A DNA stretch of 64,000 nucleotides from Arenibacter aquaticus (GTDB lineage Bacteria; Bacteroidota; Bacteroidia; Flavobacteriales; Flavobacteriaceae): contig NZ_RQPJ01000002.1 in assembly GCF_003957295.1 (NCBI RefSeq), positions 186,001 to 250,000 on the forward strand, written 5' to 3'. The translations under genes and the position numbers were made by a program. This document shows positions 28,945-38,593 of this stretch, piece by piece. Every line of letters begins with the position of its first letter. Position 1 is the first letter of the stretch. The notes beneath the pieces are model-generated. The model was not told the origin of the DNA. It ran no database searches and saw nothing but the letters and a program-made list of their open reading frames with translations.

Positions 28945-28978
28945 AAAAGCCGTTTTACATTCCTGTAAAACGGCTTTT
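28945..28978 (-). terminator. Strong rho-independent terminator of the RND efflux operon
   Basis: A perfect 15-bp stem pairs AAAAGCCGTTTTACA (28945-28959) with TGTAAAACGGCTTTT (28964-28978) over a TTCC loop. On the minus strand it is followed by a T run. It lies 30 bases after the outer-membrane factor stop codon. Confidence 0.88.
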
Positions 28979-29007
28979 CAATGGTAATAAAGTAATCCTC
29001 GTCGGAA

Positions 29008-30465
29008 CTATTGTTTATCCCATCCCCCTCCTAAGGCCTTGTACATTGCTACTTTCGCCAACATTTGGTCCTTTTTGGTTTCAATAAGTTCCACACTGGA
29101 TTCCAGTGCTTCCCGTTGTGTCAGTAACACTTCCAAATAATCTGCCCTGGCCGATTGAAAAAGGCGTAAGGAAATATCAATGGACTCATTAAGTGCTTCA
29201 ACCTGTGCAGTTTCCAAATCATAACTCTTGTTAAGATTATCAATATTGGACAACTGATTGGCCACCTCTATATAAGCATTTAACACAGCCATTTCATACT
29301 CGTACACCGCTTGTATTTGTCTAGCATTTGCATTATTGTATTGTGCCTTAATAGCGCTCCTATTGATTAAAGGGGCCACTACGTCACCTACAACATTATA
29401 CAACACAGATTCTGGGGTTGAAGTCAGGAATCTAGGCTTAAAGGCCTCTAATCCCACACCGGCCTTAATACCCAAGGAAGGATAGAAATTGGCCTTGGCA
29501 ACCTTAACATTCAACTTCGCCGCTGCCAACTCGTATTCGGCTTGCCTTATATCTGGGCGGTTTTGGAGTAATTGGGAGGGTATTCCAGCATTAATTGAAT
29601 CCATCGTTTTCTCAACAAAACCTTCAGAATCCCTTAGGATATGCTGTGGTGATCTCCCAATCAAGAAATTGATCTTGTTTTCGGTCTCCAGAATCTCTTG
29701 CTGTAATTCATACTTCTGACTTTGATTCTTAAGTACCTCAGCCTGAAACCTACGTACGGCCAGCTCTGTTGCCTTTGCGGCTTTTTTCTGGAGCTTTACC
29801 ATGGCTAGGGCGTTTTGTTGAAGGGAAAGATTTTGTTCTATAATGGCCAATTGATTGTCCAAGGCAACCAACTCATAGTATGAATTGGCCACCTCCGAGA
29901 CCAAATTGGTCACCATAAAATTCTTACCTTCTACAGTAGAAAGATATTCAAAAACCGCTGCCTTTTTAGCATTTCGCAGCTTTTTCCAAACATCCACCTC
30001 CCACGAAGCGAAAGCTCCTACCATATAATTAGGCAAAGGCTCAGGGAATTCCTCTCCTTCCCTAACGTCCAAATGCTCTTCCACAGCTCCGTTTCTGGTA
30101 TACTCCCCAACTTTTTCAAGCTCGGCTCCTGTCTGTATGTTAACAGAAGGCAGATATTCCCCTTTTCTGGCCCCTATTTCATTCTTGGCCATATCTACCC
30201 GCTGCATGATAATATTCAGTTCTTGATTATTGATCAAGGCGGCGTCTATAAGTGCCGCGAGATTAGGTTCAGAGAAATAGTCCTTCCACTGGATCGTTCC
30301 AGTATTTAAGGTGTCTGAAGAGCCATTTTTATATTGATCCGGTAAATTGGCGTTCTCCTCCTGTATTGCTCTTGTTGGCACGCATGAATATAAGACCACG
30401 ATTGAGACTAAGCCAACCAAAATTGATTTCTTATTCCTAAATATATTTGCTGTTTCCTTATTCAT
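29008..30465 (-). CDS. RND efflux outer-membrane factor (NodT/TolC-type lipoprotein)
   Basis: This 485-residue protein has a lipoprotein signal (LVGLVSIVVLYSC). Two repeats of the outer-membrane efflux protein family are visible: the first with YFSEPNLAALIDAALINNQELNI, the second with RPDIRQAEYELAAAKLNVKV and LAKANFYPSLG-like VAKANFYPSLGIKAG. Long coiled-coil helices form the periplasmic tunnel. It is last in the operon adaptor-pump-outer-membrane factor. Its start overlaps the end of the pump gene by 8 bases, so the two are translationally coupled. It would provide the exit duct for the tripartite exporter. Confidence 0.95.
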   Translation of the reverse strand: MNKETANIFRNKKSILVGLVSIVVLYSCVPTRAIQEENANLPDQYKNGSSDTLNTGTIQWKDYFSEPNLAALIDAALINNQELNIIMQRVDMAKNEIGARKGEYLPSVNIQTGAELEKVGEYTRNGAVEEHLDVREGEEFPEPLPNYMVGAFASWEVDVWKKLRNAKKAAVFEYLSTVEGKNFMVTNLVSEVANSYYELVALDNQLAIIEQNLSLQQNALAMVKLQKKAAKATELAVRRFQAEVLKNQSQKYELQQEILETENKINFLIGRSPQHILRDSEGFVEKTMDSINAGIPSQLLQNRPDIRQAEYELAAAKLNVKVAKANFYPSLGIKAGVGLEAFKPRFLTSTPESVLYNVVGDVVAPLINRSAIKAQYNNANARQIQAVYEYEMAVLNAYIEVANQLSNIDNLNKSYDLETAQVEALNESIDISLRLFQSARADYLEVLLTQREALESSVELIETKKDQMLAKVAMYKALGGGWDKQ

Positions 30466-33400
30466 TTCCTTGTCTTTTGGTTAGTTTTTTCAGCAGTTTC
30501 GTTATCTCACGTAGTTTTGCCTTGGTTTTACTTTCCCCTTCACTCGTTCTCATTAATTCTTCCGAGAAAGGTTCGGTAAACTCATCCTTGATAAGGCTTC
30601 TGCCCTCAGCCATTTTACCAAAAAAGTAATACAAACCCGGAATAACCAAGACCCCAAAAATGGTTCCTATCAACATACCTCCCAATGCTGATCCACCTAT
30701 GGTCCTGTTTCCAATAGCCCCAGCTCCTGTAGCTACAACCAAGGGAATTAACCCGGCGATAAAAGCAAAAGATGTCATAAGTATTGGTCTGAACCTTGCT
30801 TTAGAACCTTCAATGGCCGCTTCCAAAACGGTTGCACCCTGTCTATGTTTTTGTACCGCAAATTCAACGATAAGCACGGCATTTTTACCCAGCAGTCCTA
30901 CCAACATAATGACCCCTATCTGGGCATAAACATCATTTGCCAGCCCCATCATCTTCAACAATGCGAAGGAACCAAAAACCCCAACGGGCAAGGAAAGTAT
31001 AACTGCAAATGGCAGTAAAAAACTCTCATACTGTGCAGCAAGTACGAAGTAGACGAAAATCAATACAACAATAAAAATGTAGAGCGATTCACTACCTCTA
31101 TTGGCCTCATCATACGACAGCCCTTCCCAAGCAATGTCATAGCCTCTAGGGAGCGACTCTTCGGCTACTTCCTTTATGGCATTAATGGCATCGCCACTGG
31201 TGAACCCTGCAGCTGGAAGCCCCCTGATGGCAGCTGAATTATATAAATTATAACGGGTTACCTCATTGGGACCCAATTGTTTTTCAAGGCTCATAAAGGC
31301 TGAGTAGGGAACCATATCTCCTTCCTCATTTTTCACAAAAAGCTTGTCCAGATCGGTAGGCAAGGCCCTATACTCTGGAGCTGCCTGGGTATACACTTTG
31401 AAAAATCTACCAAAACGAATAAACCCTTGCTCATAGGTACTCCCTATTAAAATATTCAGGTTTTCCATAGCCTTTCCAATGGTAACCCCTTTTTGCATGG
31501 CAATTTTGTTGTTGATCTTCAATTTATATTGTGGATAATTCGCAGAAAAGAAGGTAAACAGCCCGGTTAATTCCTTGCGTTTGGACAGGGCTTCCATAAA
31601 TTCATTATTAATACGTTCAAATTCATGATAATCCGTACCATTGGTCTTATCCAACAAACGCATAGCAAAACCACCCGAGGAACCAAATCCAGGTACTGCT
31701 GGCGGTTCAAAGTATTCTATTACTGCCCCCAGATCCTTGGTTTTCTCTTCCAACTCTTCCATGATTTCATGAACAGCATGATGCCTTTCGGACCAAGGTT
31801 TTAAATTGATTAAACAGGTACCTGCATTGGAACCACGACCTTCAGTCATAATTTCATAACCGGCCAAAGACGAAACGGATTCCACTCCCTCTGTTTCCTC
31901 ACAGATTTTTTGCAATTTTCTGGCCACTTCGTTGGTACGCTCCAGGGTGGCACCCGGAGGGGTCTGAATAATGGCATATATCATCCCCTGATCTTCGTTG
32001 GGAATAAATCCTGCCGGTAGCACTTGATTAGTTAAGAATATTCCGGCACAAAAAGCTATTAATATTCCAAAAGTAACAATCCTTCTAGCCACAATTTTGT
32101 TTAAGAGCCCTACATAGCTTCCCGTTAGTTTTTCAAAACCTTTGTTAAACCAATCAATAAACCTATCTATTGGTGACCTTCTTTTAGGTTTACCGTGATT
32201 GCTTTTCAACATCATGGCACAGAGTACAGGTGTAAGGGTCAAGGCCACAACGGCTGAAATCACAATAGATCCGGCCATGGTAATTGAGAATTGTCTATAG
32301 AATACCCCTACTGGCCCTGTCATAAAAGAAATAGGGATAAATACGGACACCATGACCAGTGTAATGGCTATAATAGCTCCCCCAATTTCCTGCAGTACTG
32401 CTGCAGATGCCTTATAGGGTGTTAGCTTCTCCTCTTCCATTTTTACATGGACGGCCTCTACCACTACAATGGCATTATCTACCACAATACCAATCGCCAA
32501 TACCAGAGCAAATAGGGTTATGAGGTTGATGGAGAGTCCAAAAATCTGCATTACAAAAAAAGCACCTATCAGGGACACTGGTACTGCTATGATAGGGATT
32601 AATGTTGAACGCCAATCACCTAAAAACAGGAAGACCACTATGGCCACCAAAATAAAAGCATCCCTCAACGTATGTAATACCTGCTCTATAGAGGCATCCA
32701 AGAAGTTGGAGACATCATAACTGATCTGAAACTCTATTCCTGGAGGCAGTTCGGCTTCAAGCTCTTTCAGCTTATCTTTTACGGACAAAATCACATCACT
32801 ACCATTACTTCCAAAGGTTTGCTTTAAAACAATAGAGGCAGAAGGCTGTCCATCCAAGTTGGAATAGATATCGAAGAATTCACTACCCAATTCCACATCG
32901 GCTATATCTCCCAGCTTTAAAATTTCCCCTTCCTCATTGGCCTTAATAATAATATCCTTATACTCCTGGGGCTCGTCATATCTGTCTTGATAAGTAAGCA
33001 CATACTCTAAGGCTTGTGACGTTTTTCCAGAACTCCTCCCCAACCTTCCTGGTCTGGCAAGGATACTCTGGTCTTCCATAGCTTCCAAAACTTCTTCTGC
33101 CGATACATTATAGGCACGCATACGGTCTGGCTTTAACCATACCCTCATGGCATACTTACGGCTCCCTAAAATCTGGGCACTGGCAATACCTTTGATCCTT
33201 TGAATTTCCGGAACCACCTTGGTGTAGGCATAGTTGTACAGGAACTTCTCATCATTGTTCTTCTCCTTACTAAAAAGGTTTACGTACATCAACATACTGG
33301 GCTGTACAGGGGTTATCACCACCCCTTCACGTTGCACCAATTCTGGAAGTAAGGGCATTACTTGGTCTACCCTTGTCTTAACCCGGACTACCGCCTGGTT

Positions 33401-33700
33401 GGGGTCTGTACCGGGTTCAAAAATAACCCTAAGGGTACCCTCTCCCGCACTAGTAGCGTCAGAAGCTATATACCGCATTCCTTGAACCCCATTGATAGCT
33501 GTTTCCAATGGTATAAGGGTGGATTTTACCAAAACATCGGCACTGGACCCTGGGTAGGCAATAAAAATATTAACGGTAGTTGGGGCAATCTGTGGAAACT
33601 GGGAAATGGGCAATTGCTTAATAGCCAGCAAACCAGTAAATACGATAATTACCGAAATGACAATAGCCAATACCGGTCTATGTATAAATTTTTTAAACAT
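30458..33700 (-). CDS. RND-family (HAE1) multidrug efflux pump
   Basis: This 1080-residue inner-membrane pump has the HAE1 layout: an N-terminal helix (HRPVLAIVISVIIVFTGLLA), a first large periplasmic loop, six helices with LALVLAIGIVVDNAIVVVEA carrying proton-relay Asp residues, a second loop, and a final helix set with GVIMLVGLLGKNAVLIVEFA. The motif GFIPNEDQG matches the family. Length is at the upper normal value (about 1030-1080). It is driven by the proton gradient and exports drugs, bile-salt-like compounds or metabolites from the periplasm. Substrate cannot be assigned and no local regulator gene lies beside the operon. Confidence 0.96.
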   Translation of the reverse strand: MFKKFIHRPVLAIVISVIIVFTGLLAIKQLPISQFPQIAPTTVNIFIAYPGSSADVLVKSTLIPLETAINGVQGMRYIASDATSAGEGTLRVIFEPGTDPNQAVVRVKTRVDQVMPLLPELVQREGVVITPVQPSMLMYVNLFSKEKNNDEKFLYNYAYTKVVPEIQRIKGIASAQILGSRKYAMRVWLKPDRMRAYNVSAEEVLEAMEDQSILARPGRLGRSSGKTSQALEYVLTYQDRYDEPQEYKDIIIKANEEGEILKLGDIADVELGSEFFDIYSNLDGQPSASIVLKQTFGSNGSDVILSVKDKLKELEAELPPGIEFQISYDVSNFLDASIEQVLHTLRDAFILVAIVVFLFLGDWRSTLIPIIAVPVSLIGAFFVMQIFGLSINLITLFALVLAIGIVVDNAIVVVEAVHVKMEEEKLTPYKASAAVLQEIGGAIIAITLVMVSVFIPISFMTGPVGVFYRQFSITMAGSIVISAVVALTLTPVLCAMMLKSNHGKPKRRSPIDRFIDWFNKGFEKLTGSYVGLLNKIVARRIVTFGILIAFCAGIFLTNQVLPAGFIPNEDQGMIYAIIQTPPGATLERTNEVARKLQKICEETEGVESVSSLAGYEIMTEGRGSNAGTCLINLKPWSERHHAVHEIMEELEEKTKDLGAVIEYFEPPAVPGFGSSGGFAMRLLDKTNGTDYHEFERINNEFMEALSKRKELTGLFTFFSANYPQYKLKINNKIAMQKGVTIGKAMENLNILIGSTYEQGFIRFGRFFKVYTQAAPEYRALPTDLDKLFVKNEEGDMVPYSAFMSLEKQLGPNEVTRYNLYNSAAIRGLPAAGFTSGDAINAIKEVAEESLPRGYDIAWEGLSYDEANRGSESLYIFIVVLIFVYFVLAAQYESFLLPFAVILSLPVGVFGSFALLKMMGLANDVYAQIGVIMLVGLLGKNAVLIVEFAVQKHRQGATVLEAAIEGSKARFRPILMTSFAFIAGLIPLVVATGAGAIGNRTIGGSALGGMLIGTIFGVLVIPGLYYFFGKMAEGRSLIKDEFTEPFSEELMRTSEGESKTKAKLREITKLLKKLTKRQGNE

Positions 33701-33722
33701 GTTTGTCTAGATTAAGTATTAA

Positions 33723-34805
33723 TTATTCCGCATAAAGCGCCAAATGTGACAAGACAGCATCAGGCTCCTGAAACTCGGTGTGAATCTTGTCCTGGTCCTT
33801 TACCTTTCTAATTCCTTCCAACAATATTTTATCACTTTCGGACAAACCATTTTCCACAATAAAAAGATTGGGCAATTCAGCACCTACGGTAATCTCTTGC
33901 TGTTGTACTACATTGTTATTATCTACTACAAAAACATATTTTTTATCCAAAATCTGAAAGGTGGCTTTTTGGGGAATGACCAAAACATCCTCAAAGGGAA
34001 TCCTCATAAGAATACTTCCCGTTTCGCCATGTCTCAGAATACCATCAGGATTAGGAAAGGTAGCACGGAAAGGAATATTTCCAGTTTCACTGTTAAATTC
34101 CCCTTCAATGGTCTCTACAATACCTGTTTGACCGAAGCGCTTGTTATTGGCCATTAAAAGGCCGACCTCTTTTTTTGTGCTGTTGTCTACGTTGGTAATA
34201 TAATCCAAGTATTCTGCCTCTGGCACATTAAAATATACCCACATCTGGCTGTTGTCGGACAAAGTGGTCAACAATTCCCCTTCATCCAATAGACTACCTT
34301 CCCTTACGTGTAGGTGATCCATGATGCCATTAAATGGTGCCTTGATATTAGTAAAGCCCAGATGGGTCTTGGCAAGCAATACTTCTGCCTTGGCCTTTTC
34401 ATAACCGGCCTTTGCCATGGCCAGCTCATTTTCGGACACCACATTGCCATCGGCTAGGAGCTTTGTATTCTGGAATTCGATTTTGGCAACTTGAGCCTCG
34501 GCCTCGGCCTTTTGAAGTTCAGCCTCGTATATATTGGGCATAATTTGGAACATTTTCTGACCTTTTTTAACGGTTTGCCCCTCATCTACCGAAATATGTT
34601 GTAAATACCCCTTTTCCAGTGCCCGGACCTCTATATTCCGAATGGAGTGTATTTGGCAGACATAGTCTTTGATTATAGCCGTATCCTTTTTAACCGGACT
34701 GGTTATTAGGTACTTGGTTTCCTCATGTTTTTCATGTTTTTTGTTGTTGCAGCTTAATTGGCTCAATAGTATAAACGCGCCAATAATCATGGGAGTTTTC
34801 CTCAT
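33723..34805 (-). CDS. RND efflux periplasmic adaptor (membrane fusion protein)
   Basis: This 360-residue lipoprotein has the signal IGAFILLSQLSC. A lipoyl-like half motif (VRALEKGYLQHISVDEGQTV) is followed by an alpha-helical hairpin at about 100-145 rich in Ala/Glu/Lys (AELQKAEAEAQVAKIEFQ). The second lipoyl half is FTNIKAPFNGIMDHLHVREG, followed by a beta-barrel and membrane-proximal domain. It bridges the pump and the outer-membrane factor encoded just downstream; it is the first gene of the three-gene operon, 22 bases before the pump. Confidence 0.95.
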   Translation of the reverse strand: MRKTPMIIGAFILLSQLSCNNKKHEKHEETKYLITSPVKKDTAIIKDYVCQIHSIRNIEVRALEKGYLQHISVDEGQTVKKGQKMFQIMPNIYEAELQKAEAEAQVAKIEFQNTKLLADGNVVSENELAMAKAGYEKAKAEVLLAKTHLGFTNIKAPFNGIMDHLHVREGSLLDEGELLTTLSDNSQMWVYFNVPEAEYLDYITNVDNSTKKEVGLLMANNKRFGQTGIVETIEGEFNSETGNIPFRATFPNPDGILRHGETGSILMRIPFEDVLVIPQKATFQILDKKYVFVVDNNNVVQQQEITVGAELPNLFIVENGLSESDKILLEGIRKVKDQDKIHTEFQEPDAVLSHLALYAE

Positions 34806-34963
34806 AATGATGTTATTTAAGAAAATTTAATTGGTTTTTTAACAAATGAATCTGCTTGCAAGTCCAATTGAAAGATTCAAGGGCTTACATGATTCGAAAT
34901 AAAAATTAAAATGTAATAAGAGTGTTCATTGGCCCTTGAGGTTAAAGACCAATCCATGGAATT

Positions 34964-35401
34964 CTATATTCTAAAAACCTGGAATTTAATATGCCGCTTA
35001 CAAGGGTAAGCAAAAGCATGGGGTTTAAAATAAATGGAACTGTTTTCTATTCCACTTAAAAAATATCCTGACATTTGGGCATAAAAAACGGCGGTTAGCA
35101 AACCCCCGTAAATTTTATTTTGAGTTAAGGAAAAAAGCACTTTATTACTAACTTTTTCCTCCTCTTCCGCCTCAGCAACTTCTGCTATTATCGGTTGTTG
35201 AACTTCAAACAGATGGGTATTGTCGAATACTTTGATGGGCAACCCTTCAGCCATCTCACAATCGGAATTCCCTGAAGCTGTGAAATTTGATATGGGGCTG
35301 TATGGGTCTAATATCGGGAGTGTGTCCGCATAAACACTATTGAATCCATTTACTAAAAGGATACAAAGAAGAAATAAATATTTTTTAAATGCCCGATTCA
35401 T
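34964..35401 (-). CDS. Exported protein of unknown function
   Basis: The protein has 145 residues from the ATG at 35401. The frame is open to 35590 but a signal peptide begins at MNRAFKKYLFLLCILLVNGF, ending SVYA. The mature part has an acidic patch (EVAEAEEEEKV), then KVLFSLTQNKIYGGLLTAVFYAQMSG, and ends in a basic stretch (YPCKRHIKFQVFRI). I recognise no family. It follows the PAS histidine kinase by 205 bases on the same strand and precedes the efflux adaptor by 158 bases. Codon use looks ordinary. Confidence 0.5.
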   Translation of the reverse strand: MNRAFKKYLFLLCILLVNGFNSVYADTLPILDPYSPISNFTASGNSDCEMAEGLPIKVFDNTHLFEVQQPIIAEVAEAEEEEKVSNKVLFSLTQNKIYGGLLTAVFYAQMSGYFLSGIENSSIYFKPHAFAYPCKRHIKFQVFRI

Positions 35402-35606
35402 ACGGGCATCAAAACTAGACCTTGGCCTCGACACGCACAAGTAGTAGTTGTTAAAATTAATTAAAATACCTGTTGTAACCCTTACTTTTATCAAACCCTT
35501 TCTACGAGTACCTCCAAATATTGTTTTATCTAAAATTGTTGTCCATCTATTGCTAAATGCGCATTGCAATACCCTTATGACCAGCACCATAGGCTGGATA
35601 ATTCAT

Positions 35607-36839
35607 TTAATCCAAGGTATCCAACTTATTAAGAGGCAATAAAATAGTGAATTGCGACCCGCCATTAGGAATGGACTTCATGGAAATATGACCATGATGA
35701 AATTCCACTATCTTTTTGCAATAGGCAAGACCAATTCCTTTACCACTATCCGGGTGGAACTTCTGCAACAACCCAAAAACTCTTCCTTCTGCATTGGGTG
35801 GGAATCCACTAGAATTGTCTTTTATCCGTATTTGGATAAAATGGGTAAACTTGTACGCATCCTCAACAACCTGGTAAAAATTATCCTTAATAATGTCTGC
35901 AGTTATGTTGATGGATAGAGGCTCTTCTTGGCTACGGAACTTATAGGAGTTAAACATCAACTCCCCTAATACCCATGTAAGCCTAGGAATGTCCCCATAG
36001 ACCTCCACAGCCCTCAGGCCACTTAAATCAGGTGCAATCCCGGGATTATTGAGCTTAATTAAAGCCGAGTGGATCATGGCCGACAAATTACCTGTAGTAC
36101 TTTCATTTATCCTATCCTCTAGGGAATGATAACGCTGCAATCTGGCCATTAATTCCTGGGCGTATTCAGATAGATCCAGTAGTTTGTGCAAATATGACCT
36201 TAGCTTTGGATCAAAACCTTCATTTTCCGTTCTTCCCTCAAGTAGTCCGGCAAAAAGATGGATCTTCCGCAGTGGTTCCTGCAAATCATGGGATAGGATT
36301 TTACCAAACTCCTCCTGCTCTTGGTTAACACGCCTAAGATCCCTTAATTGTTGTTCATTCACTTCCTGCTGTTTTTCCAGCTTTAATTTCATTTTGAGAA
36401 GTAACTCGTTATCCAACAAAGCTTTTTCTGCAGTACGTTTGGCTTCTATAATTCCCTTTTCGTATTTATTCCTTTTGGCCATATGAAGACCAACCGCTTG
36501 TATGGTCTGCCTACCATCACTGTTCACCAGCACCATATTCATAAGTACCGGATATTCCTTACCCCCTTTGGAAGATACGGACAGGAACATTTCATCTACC
36601 TTATTTTGCATCATCAACATGGGGAGAAAATGGGTTTTATAAAAGATTTTGCTCCCTGGCGTCAACAGGTCTTCAAAACGCAACTTGCCTATAAGCTCGG
36701 AAGATTCGTATCCCAAATAATCCAGCATCCTTTGATTTACCTGGGTAAGCAGCCCATCAACTGGAAAAGAAAAAAGAAAACAGGGGAGATTTTGGTTCAA
36801 AATATCTGAGGGTGTTAGGTATTGGTTTATTTTAGGCAA
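35607..36839 (-). CDS. PAS-domain sensor histidine kinase, partner of RsbQ-like hydrolase
   Basis: This 410-residue soluble kinase starts at a TTG (36839) inside the 3' end of the RsbQ-like gene, overlapping it by 13 bases. Residues about 15-125 form a PAS domain (FPVDGLLTQVNQRMLDYLGY). A coiled coil (about 130-175) leads to the H-box KILSHDLQEPLRKIHLF with His184. The ATPase domain has N-box ELMFNSYKFR, the G1-like DNSSGFP and G2 GKGIGLAYCKKI. There is no receiver or DNA-binding domain and no membrane helix, so its response regulator is elsewhere. In Bacillus subtilis RsbQ works with RsbP, a PAS-PP2C phosphatase. Here a PAS kinase takes that place, with the same partner hydrolase. Confidence 0.9.
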   Translation of the reverse strand: MPKINQYLTPSDILNQNLPCFLFSFPVDGLLTQVNQRMLDYLGYESSELIGKLRFEDLLTPGSKIFYKTHFLPMLMMQNKVDEMFLSVSSKGGKEYPVLMNMVLVNSDGRQTIQAVGLHMAKRNKYEKGIIEAKRTAEKALLDNELLLKMKLKLEKQQEVNEQQLRDLRRVNQEQEEFGKILSHDLQEPLRKIHLFAGLLEGRTENEGFDPKLRSYLHKLLDLSEYAQELMARLQRYHSLEDRINESTTGNLSAMIHSALIKLNNPGIAPDLSGLRAVEVYGDIPRLTWVLGELMFNSYKFRSQEEPLSINITADIIKDNFYQVVEDAYKFTHFIQIRIKDNSSGFPPNAEGRVFGLLQKFHPDSGKGIGLAYCKKIVEFHHGHISMKSIPNGGSQFTILLPLNKLDTLD

Positions 36840-37636
36840 TCTTGGGTTTCAAGATATTCCTGAATACATTTAATGGTTTCATCCGGATGGCTCATATGGG
36901 GACAGTGACCAGTGGCCTCCATATAACTTATTTCACTTTCCTTAAGTTCACGGTGCACATATTGACCAACTTCCTTGGAAGCAATATCGTCTTCAGCACA
37001 TTGAAGGATTAGGCTTGGCACCAACACCTTTTTCAGGTCTGCCCGATTATCCGAGAAAAAAGTGACACGGGCAAAATTCGCTGTAATTTCCTTATCCATA
37101 GAACAAAAACTAGTTTCCAATTCCTTGGTAAGCTCTGGTTTGTCTGAATTTTTCATAACTACCGGAGCCAAAAAACTGGCCCAGCCCACATAATTATTGT
37201 CCATCACATCCATTAGATCTTCCAAATCCTTTTCCTCAAAGCCTCCATAATATCCAGGTTTGTTAATATAACATGGAGAGGGACAAACTAAAACAAGGGA
37301 TTTAAAAAGATGGGGCTCCCTTATGGAGGCCAACATTCCAATCATAGAACTTACCGAATGGGCAACAAGTATTACATCCTTTAGCTTTAGTTCTTGGCAT
37401 ATTTCAATAATATCCAAAGCATACCCCTCTAGCGAACCGTAGCGTGCCTCGGCATATTTGCCAATGTCCGATTTTCCGCAGCCCACATAATCAAAAAGTA
37501 CAATTTGGTACTCTTTCTCAAATGCCGGAGTTATATACCTCCACATACCCTGGTCACAGCCAAAACCGTGCGCAAACATAATTACTTCAGGTCCATTTCC
37601 GAAAATTTGAACGTTATTTCGCTTTAGTACATCCAT
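36827..37636 (-). CDS. RsbQ-like alpha/beta hydrolase
   Basis: The protein has 269 residues from the ATG at 37636, exactly the length of B. subtilis RsbQ; the frame is open to 37735. It keeps many RsbQ landmarks: FAHGFGCDQGMW, FDYVGCGKSDI, nucleophile Ser94 in VAHSVSSMIGMLASIR, CPSPCYINKPGYYGGFEEKD, acidic residue Asp216/217 in LQCAEDDIAS, and His244 in TGHCPHMSHPDETI. RsbQ-type hydrolases (relatives of the plant D14/KAI2 receptors) bind or hydrolyse an unknown small hydrophobic ligand and pass the signal to a PAS-containing partner. The overlapping PAS kinase fits that role. It is probably cytoplasmic. Confidence 0.92.
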   Translation of the reverse strand: MDVLKRNNVQIFGNGPEVIMFAHGFGCDQGMWRYITPAFEKEYQIVLFDYVGCGKSDIGKYAEARYGSLEGYALDIIEICQELKLKDVILVAHSVSSMIGMLASIREPHLFKSLVLVCPSPCYINKPGYYGGFEEKDLEDLMDVMDNNYVGWASFLAPVVMKNSDKPELTKELETSFCSMDKEITANFARVTFFSDNRADLKKVLVPSLILQCAEDDIASKEVGQYVHRELKESEISYMEATGHCPHMSHPDETIKCIQEYLETQDCLK

Positions 37637-37905
37637 AGTTTTGAGTTTGCCTAAAGATATATGAAAAGGACCAAGAATCAATTCAAAGATTATAAAAGTG
37701 TAAGGAGAAACTACACAACCTTGTACCCTAATCATATCCCGTGCAAAAAAATTATTCCCAACTAGTACAAAGGCAATATCCTCTCCTTCTTAAGCCTATA
37801 TCCCAATTCCCCTACTTACCAAAAAATTAATAGCTACATTTTCACTATATTCAAAAACTATAATTTAAATGTGTTAAAGGAAAATTTAACCAAAAAGCAG
37901 GGGGT

Positions 37906-38325
37906 ATGGAGGTAATAAGCGACCCAAAAGTTAAGACAGTATTTAATAACTATCCCACAGTTGTGCGCAAACAACTAAACAATTTAAGGAAGTTGGTCCT
38001 GGAAACGGCAGCCGAGATAGAGGAAGTTAAAAAGTTGGAAGAAACGCTTAAATGGGGAGAACCCAGTTACCTCACCAAATATGGGAGCACAATAAGAATG
38101 GATTGGAAAGAAAAAAATCCAGATCAGTTTGCCATCTATTTTAAATGCACTTCAAAATTGGTCCCAACATTTAAAACTATTTATGGGGACAAATTTAATT
38201 TTGAAGGCAATAGAGCCATTGTTTTTAAACTTCAGGATAAGATACCCGAAGCTGAATTAAAACATTGTATTTCCCTAGCCTTGACCTATCATAAGGTAAA
38301 ACATATGCCGCTATTGGGGGCGTAA
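37906..38325 (+). CDS. DUF1801 (YdhG-like) domain protein
   Basis: This 139-residue soluble protein matches the DUF1801 family: LKWGEPSYL, DQFAIYFKC, and GNRAIVFKLQDKIPEAEL near the end. The fold is known from structural genomics but the function is not established; members are often small stand-alone proteins. It is divergent from the RsbQ-like gene with 269 bases between start codons, and is followed by a candidate terminator. It has no obvious functional tie to its neighbours. Confidence 0.85.
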   Translation: MEVISDPKVKTVFNNYPTVVRKQLNNLRKLVLETAAEIEEVKKLEETLKWGEPSYLTKYGSTIRMDWKEKNPDQFAIYFKCTSKLVPTFKTIYGDKFNFEGNRAIVFKLQDKIPEAELKHCISLALTYHKVKHMPLLGA

Positions 38326-38374
38326 AAAGGAATTAATCTCTATAAGTGTGTGTACATGTGCGTAGATTGTATAA

Positions 38375-38405
38375 ACAGCACCAACTATCCCACAGCTGGT
38401 GCTGT
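38375..38405 (+). terminator. Candidate terminator after the DUF1801 gene
   Basis: ACAGCACCA (38375-38383) and TGGTGCTGT (38397-38405) form a 9-bp stem with a 13-base loop, followed by CTTCAATTTTT. It lies 50 bases after the DUF1801 stop codon. Confidence 0.5.
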
Positions 38406-38593
38406 CTTCAATTTTTGCTAAACCCAAATATGGTGCATTCATAAAGTTTAATGCACATAAATTTAAACTTTAATAATTTTCACTAATACCATTTTAAATT
38501 TTCCACAAAAAAACACTGACCAGGTAGATACACCCAGTCAATGTTCATATACAATTCATTTATGTTTCTAATTTAGAGACCTATAGATCTTTT

